Shown: positions 54,196-64,000 of the stretch, piece after piece
Layout: each line of letters starts with the position of its first letter
Numbering within the stretch: the stretch's first letter is position 1
DNA from: Struthio camelus
Taxonomy: Eukaryota > Chordata > Aves > Struthioniformes > Struthionidae
Direction: 5' to 3'
DNA length: 64,000 nt
Assembly (NCBI RefSeq): GCF_040807025.1
Contig: NC_090951.1
Span: 1,364,001-1,428,000 of the forward strand
Notes under the pieces: generated by a model
The model's database searches: none
The model's input: only the letters and a program-made list of their open reading frames with translations
What the model was told of the DNA's origin: nothing
Program-made: the position numbers and the translations under genes

Positions 54196-54337
54196 CCAAG
54201 ATGGTGCCGCGCCGCCGACAGCGGGGGATGCCCCTTCCCAAGATGGCGGCGGCGCTCGCCGCGACCTCGCCAAGATGGTGCCCGGGCGCCGCTGCCGCTC
54301 TCCCCGCTTCCGCCCGCGACCTCGCCAAGATGGCGTC
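54196..54337 (+). promoter_or_regulatory. Array of four AAGATGG (YY1-type) sites upstream of the PSMD7 start codon
   Basis: CCAAGATGG occurs at 54196, 54238, 54270 and 54325, each followed by TGCC, CGGC, TGCC or CGTC. AAGATGGCGGC is the established YY1 motif and usually lies near the transcription start. The copy at 54238 matches it fully. Three copies share a preceding GCGACCTC, so the array looks like a degenerate tandem duplication of a unit of roughly 40-55 bp. Each copy also contains an ATG, which would be upstream of the real start if transcribed. Confidence 0.6.
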
Positions 54338-54403
54338 AGGCTGGCGCCGCCCCCGAGCGGGGCAGGCTGGGAGCGCGGGCGGCGGCGGTAGAGGTAGAGG
54401 TAG

Positions 54404-60216
<5,813 letters not shown>

Positions 60217-60262
60217 AATGTGTAGGTTTTTTATTTGTAAATTAAAAATCTTGTAAACTAAA
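60217..60262 (+). other. PSMD7: Short 3' UTR of PSMD7
   Basis: The stop codon is followed by a short AT-rich UTR with ATTAAA at 60241-60246, and a GT-rich stretch lies shortly downstream. A UTR of only about 45 nt follows from this signal. The cleavage position is estimated. Confidence 0.65.
60241..60246 (+). terminator. Polyadenylation signal ATTAAA for PSMD7
   Basis: This common AATAAA variant lies 25 nt after the TAA stop, in an AT-rich context, with T/G-rich sequence about 25-40 nt further on. A run of overlapping AATAAA copies at 61629-61642 could serve as a distal alternative on the same strand. Confidence 0.7.
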
Positions 60263-61140
60263 TCGGTTTGCTGCTGGATTCTTTCCTCATGTTAAAATTA
60301 TCAAAGTGCTCTGCTTTCCCCTACTTGATACTTGCTTTCTGTGCTCGTCATAACTAGTTGGATAGATCTAAAAAAAAATGGTGCTATCACAGCATACAGC
60401 CTTACTCTGGCAGTTTGGTTCTTGCACCGGACAGGGAAGGGGTAAAAGCAAAGGTGGTTGGGGGGCGTTCTTCTGTTGTTTTTGGTGGTGGGGTGTTCTT
60501 CCTCCCTAATCCCCATTGTTCTTGTCTCCTTAATAACTTAGGCCCATACCTGAATGAGGGTGCTACTGCATTTTCACTACTGTATGAGCTCTGATTTTAT
60601 TGGTCTCTCTTCATTTTTGAGCCAAGAAGGGGAGTTCTAGAAGCACCAAGGCGCTCATGAGAAAAAGGATGTTGCTGCTGTTGACCACTTTCTTCCAGCT
60701 GTGCCTTAGCATGGGCTCATACGTTTTTTTTTTTTGCTGTCCTTTCTATACCATCGGTGATGAGAATGGCGTTGGCTGTTTTGTTACCTGACACTTGAAG
60801 AAGCTGGAAATGCAGGTATAATTGGCTTGTTATAATGCTCTGTGAGGATGGTAGTGCTGGGGGAAGGGGGATTGAATCCTGCTCCACTAAGGGAAGGTTT
60901 TGCATGGTGCTATGGGGCTAGGAAGAGCATTGTCTCTTCCTCCTGTAAGACATTAGTTCATAACTGCATTAGGGTTACAGCATGAGTGTTTCCACGTTCA
61001 GGAGTAAGTTCATTTTATGTGCTACAGAGTCTCTATATTTAGTTCTTATTGGCACAGTCCCTGGGTGCCTCCCATGTTGCAGTGCACATGCAGCTGGCAT
61101 GTAACTGCTGTTAGGAGCATTCAGATCCTCGGGTGCAAAC
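60263..61140. other. Spacer downstream of PSMD7
   Basis: Ordinary-composition sequence after the PSMD7 polyadenylation signal. There are G/T-rich stretches at 60,460-60,500 and a T12 run at about 60,725. No gene is seen. Confidence 0.6.
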
Positions 61141-62210
61141 TGTGCATTTGGGGGTGGGGGGGGGGTGGGGTCCAGAGCCTAAGTACAGGTGCCAAGCTGA
61201 GCTAAAACAGACAATTAAAAAAAACAAAAACAAAAAACAAGTCTACCAGCTGAGGCAGCTGCTGAAAAGCAAAACCATGAGGCAAGTGCTGCCCCCAGGT
61301 GATTGCTGCTTTTTTTTTTTTTTTTGGGGGGGGGGGGGGGGCTGAAGGCAGCTGTGATACACCACCACCCCCCCCCCCGAGCCTGGTTAACCTGCTGGGT
61401 CTGGCTGATATGGGGGGGGGGGGGGTAGAGCTGGGCCGTGTGAGATCCTGCACCCAGTGGGGCACTGCCGGCTCTGCACAGACTTGCTAAGGCCTCCTGG
61501 CAGTGGTTTTAGCCTGGCATGAACATGGGGTGGGTGAAGGCAGGCCGGGTAAAGGCATGGAACCCATTCCCCCCCCCCCCCCAAAATAATGGGCAGCAGG
61601 GTGAGGAGCTTCAGCTCAAACACAGGGAATAAATAAATAAATCAATCCCTGCAGGTTTGCAGCAATTAAGCCCAGGCACCAGCTTCACAGAGCAGCACCC
61701 ATGTGCCCCCCGCCCCCCCCAACCCACTCCCCCCCATCTCCTAGGCCATATCCCCCCGCAACTTCATCAGGCCGAGCCTCCTGTGCAGCCTCCAGCCCCA
61801 CGCAGGGTGCCCAGCACCCTGTCCTCTCCCCAGCACCCCAAGTGCCATTCCCCACCCCAGCACCCCCCAAGCCATGTCTGGCCTTGGCCCATGGCCCATC
61901 ACGCGCCAGCACCCTGCGCCAGCTCCTCCTTGGCCCCTCCTCGGGCTGCATCCTGGACCACCCCCCCCCCCCCCGGCCCCCCAACCAGCCCTGGGTCCAG
62001 GGCACCACGTGTGGCAGCCGGGCTGAGCATCCCCTCACCAAGCTGCCCCCCCGCCCCAGCTGCAGAGCCGCGCTGCCTCCCCCAGCCCAGCCCGGCTTCA
62101 CCCCGCCGAGGCCAAAGAGATGCTGCTTTCTGTGGTTTCCAGCAGGGCTGCGTTCCCAGGAGGTGCTGGTGCTGGGGAGCCCCCCCCCCAGCCCCCCCCC
62201 CCCCGGCCGG
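61141..62210. repeat. Cluster of long G and C homopolymers between convergent genes
   Basis: Interrupted G runs at about 61,149-61,170 are followed by T16 joined to G16 (61310-61341), C11 (about 61,368-61,378), G14 (61412-61425) and C14 (about 61,569). Further C runs lie at about 61,711, 61,962 and 62,180-62,203. The direction of the G-rich strand alternates. It lies in the spacer after PSMD7 and the WWP2-like gene, which point towards each other. Confidence 0.9.
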
Positions 62211-62664
62211 CGTTGCAGCGCGGCCTTTATGCAGTGCTGTTTGCACCCCTGCAAGCGCACCGGCCTGGGCCGTGCGCGCTCCTCCGCGGGGCTGCGGCAT
62301 CGCTCCGGGCAGACACCCGCTGGCCCCAGCGGCTTCACGGCCGCGAGCAGCCCAGCCGGCGCGAGGGGCTGCGGTGACCCAGGCAGCTGCTGTCCCGGCT
62401 GCGTTTCGTGCTCCAGTGCCCCCCTGCCCCAGCTCAGCCCTCGCCCGCCCACCCCGGCCCCGCGACACCCCTGGGACCAGCTGTCCGACCCCCCGGCCAG
62501 TGCCAGAATAGTTCCCTGCATCTCCGTCCCGGGGCCGAGACGCCTCCACCGCCCGCTGCCGGGGGAGCGGGGTGCAGGAGCCCCCCGCGCCTGCAGCCAG
62601 GCCCCCTCCGCGCGCCCGCCCCGGCTGGGGACGGTGGGGCACCGCCGCCACGGGGACGCCGAGG
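62211..62664. other. GC-rich spacer beyond the WWP2-like polyadenylation site
   Basis: Strongly CpG- and C-rich. Long open frames appear on both strands only because stop codons are rare at this composition; none has a domain pattern. Confidence 0.6.
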
Positions 62665-62682
62665 CACAGCAGCCGCTTGTCC

Positions 62683-62688
62683 TTTATT
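62683..62688 (-). terminator. Polyadenylation signal AATAAA for the WWP2-like gene
   Basis: The plus strand reads TTTATT, which is AATAAA on the minus strand, about 1.13 kb downstream of the HECT stop codon. Cleavage would be expected around 62,660-62,675. It is the only canonical signal I noticed on that strand between the stop and this point. Confidence 0.7.
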
Positions 62689-62789
62689 GCACGAGAACTT
62701 GGCATCAGTGAGGCCGGATGGCGCAGTACAAAACTATCCCGGTTACCCGTCAAAAGCTATCGCGGTATTTCGTATCCGTCGACTTCATT

Positions 62790-62797
62790 TATGTACA
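62790..62797 (-). promoter_or_regulatory. Pumilio-type element in the WWP2-like 3' UTR
   Basis: The minus strand reads TGTACATA, which fits the Pumilio recognition consensus UGUANAUA, about 100 nt before the AATAAA signal. It sits in the only AT-richer patch of an otherwise GC-rich UTR. Function is inferred from the motif alone. Confidence 0.4.
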
Positions 62798-63819
62798 GGT
62801 ACGCAGAGCAGCGGGCGCCCGCGGCGGCCCCGGGGAGCGGCGCCGCAGGCAGCTGGGGCGGGCAGGGCGCTGCTCGCACCCGGGGACCCGCCGCCGGGCC
62901 GGGAAGGGCAGGAGGCGCGAGGCCGGAGCCGCTCGCAGCCAGGCTCCCAAACGGGAAGGGGCCCGCGCGGGAAGGAGCCGGCCCTGCCGCCGCGCCGCCC
63001 CTGGGTGGACGCGGGACCCCTTCCCGGGAGGGAGCCTGAACGCGCACGCTTGCTTTCCGGACCAGCTGGGAGGCAGCTGAAAGCCATTTCCCCTCCTCAC
63101 TCGCATCCATTAAGATGCCATGGGAAGGCAGAAAAAATCTAGGCAAAAATAAGGGGAATGGATCCCATGGTCAAGCCCCCTCGGTGCTCCCGGCAAAGCT
63201 ACTGCTCCGGCAGAAACGCCGCTGCGAGGCTGCAGCCGCCGGGCCCCGGCCTCTCCCAGCACAGGGCTGCGGGATGCTCACGGGGAAAAGGGGCTGCAGG
63301 AAAACACCTGGCTTTGCCTCCACCTTCCCGCTCGCCCTTCACTAGCCCGAACGCGTTTGTGCCCGCTTGCAGCCGGCAGAGGCGACGACCCTTCTCCGCC
63401 CACAAGGGACGAAGCTGCTCTACCGCTGACCAGCCTCGGGGACAGGGGAGGGGAGGGCAAGGCCCCAGGGCCCCCGCCGGCAGCCAGGTCGGAGGCACCC
63501 CAAGCCCCCCCCGCGCGCCTCCCCCTTCCCCACCTCGGCGAGGGGGGACCGGGAGCTTCAGGGCGTTTGTCGAGGCTCTGCCCCTTCCTCCGCGCCGTCC
63601 GCCGGCCCTCGCGAGCTGCGCGGGGGAGCCAGGCGCTTGCAGCCCTCTCCCCATCGCGCCCTGGCTTTGCCTGGGGAGGGAAACGGGGAGGCGGGTTCCC
63701 CGGGGCGGCGTCAGCGCGGGAGCGAGAGCAGCGGGAGGGCTCGGTGCTGGGCTCCGGCTGCGCGGCCACCGAGCGAGACTCGGGCACGTCTGGAGCTGCC
63801 GGGAAAGCACCACGCTCCG

Positions 63820-63999
<180 letters not shown>

Positions 64000-64000
64000 C

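Larger units (their letters stand above)
62665..63819 (-). other. WWP2: 3' UTR of the WWP2-like gene
   Basis: This stretch runs from the TGA stop of the HECT exon to a little past the AATAAA signal at 62683-62688. It is very GC-rich apart from an AT-richer patch near its distal end (about 62,690-62,800). The open frames on both strands here have GC-driven, low-complexity composition and match no protein family, so I treat them as chance. The exact cleavage point is inferred, not seen. Confidence 0.6.

Noticed and set aside
61288..61304. CTGCCCCCAGGTGA as a CTCF-like site in the intergenic spacer
   Set aside because: Two mismatches at strongly preferred positions, in C-rich DNA where chance matches are frequent.
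61657..62753. Open frames of 280-336 codons on both strands
   Set aside because: Composed of Pro, Ala, Gly, Arg and Ser in every frame, as expected when stop codons are rare in very GC-rich DNA. They overlap one another and homopolymer runs.

Overview
The window looks like a stretch of a bird nuclear chromosome, or less likely that of another sauropsid. It holds two recognisable protein-coding genes at its right end and about 53 kb of AT-rich DNA with no recognisable gene. The evidence for a vertebrate is a seven-exon, GT-AG spliced PSMD7 gene with a CpG-island promoter. The evidence for a bird-like genome is compact introns, sparse transposon content, and repeats that are decayed copies of CR1 and L2-like LINEs. 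One of these is a 5'-truncated CR1 3' end with the familiar avian tail. The species cannot be named from the sequence. There are no operons, CRISPR arrays, rRNAs or tRNAs that I can see.

Layout. From 1 to about 53,300 the DNA is a gene-poor desert. It contains a decayed CR1 reverse-transcriptase remnant (about 1,060-1,690, +), two ancient L2-like LINE remnants (about 7,050-7,570 and 38,450-39,290, +), a CR1 3' end (about 9,075-9,399, +), a likely old antisense CR1 piece (about 14,480-14,800, -), microsatellites, homopolymers and candidate regulatory sites. The candidate sites include three CTCF-like motifs, all in the reverse orientation. No open reading frame here looks like a real gene. In the human map the large gap upstream of PSMD7 lies towards ZFHX3, so this may be the avian counterpart of that desert. 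That is inference from gene order, because no ZFHX3 sequence is in the window.

From about 53,370 to 55,060 lies a CpG island with the PSMD7 promoter, exon 1 and exon 2. Just upstream of the start codon are four AAGATGG (YY1-type) sites in a degenerate tandem array. A perfect antioxidant-response-element core lies 18 bp inside intron 1. PSMD7 (54,464-60,216, +) encodes a complete 322-residue Rpn8/Mov34 lid subunit of the 26S proteasome.

From 60,260 to 62,660 the convergent intergenic spacer is full of long G and C runs. From 62,670 to the right edge is the 3' end of a minus-strand HECT E3 ligase gene, most likely WWP2: a long GC-rich 3' UTR with its AATAAA signal, and the terminal coding exon (63,820-63,919). 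That exon starts exactly at the codon of the catalytic cysteine. The two genes belong to the same pathway: one product attaches ubiquitin and the other is part of the proteasome that degrades ubiquitinated proteins. Their adjacency here need not be functional.

I found no clearly novel system. The most useful leads are the YY1-type array, the intron-1 response element, the CTCF-like sites, and a hairpin with perfect 15-bp arms at 8,236-8,341.
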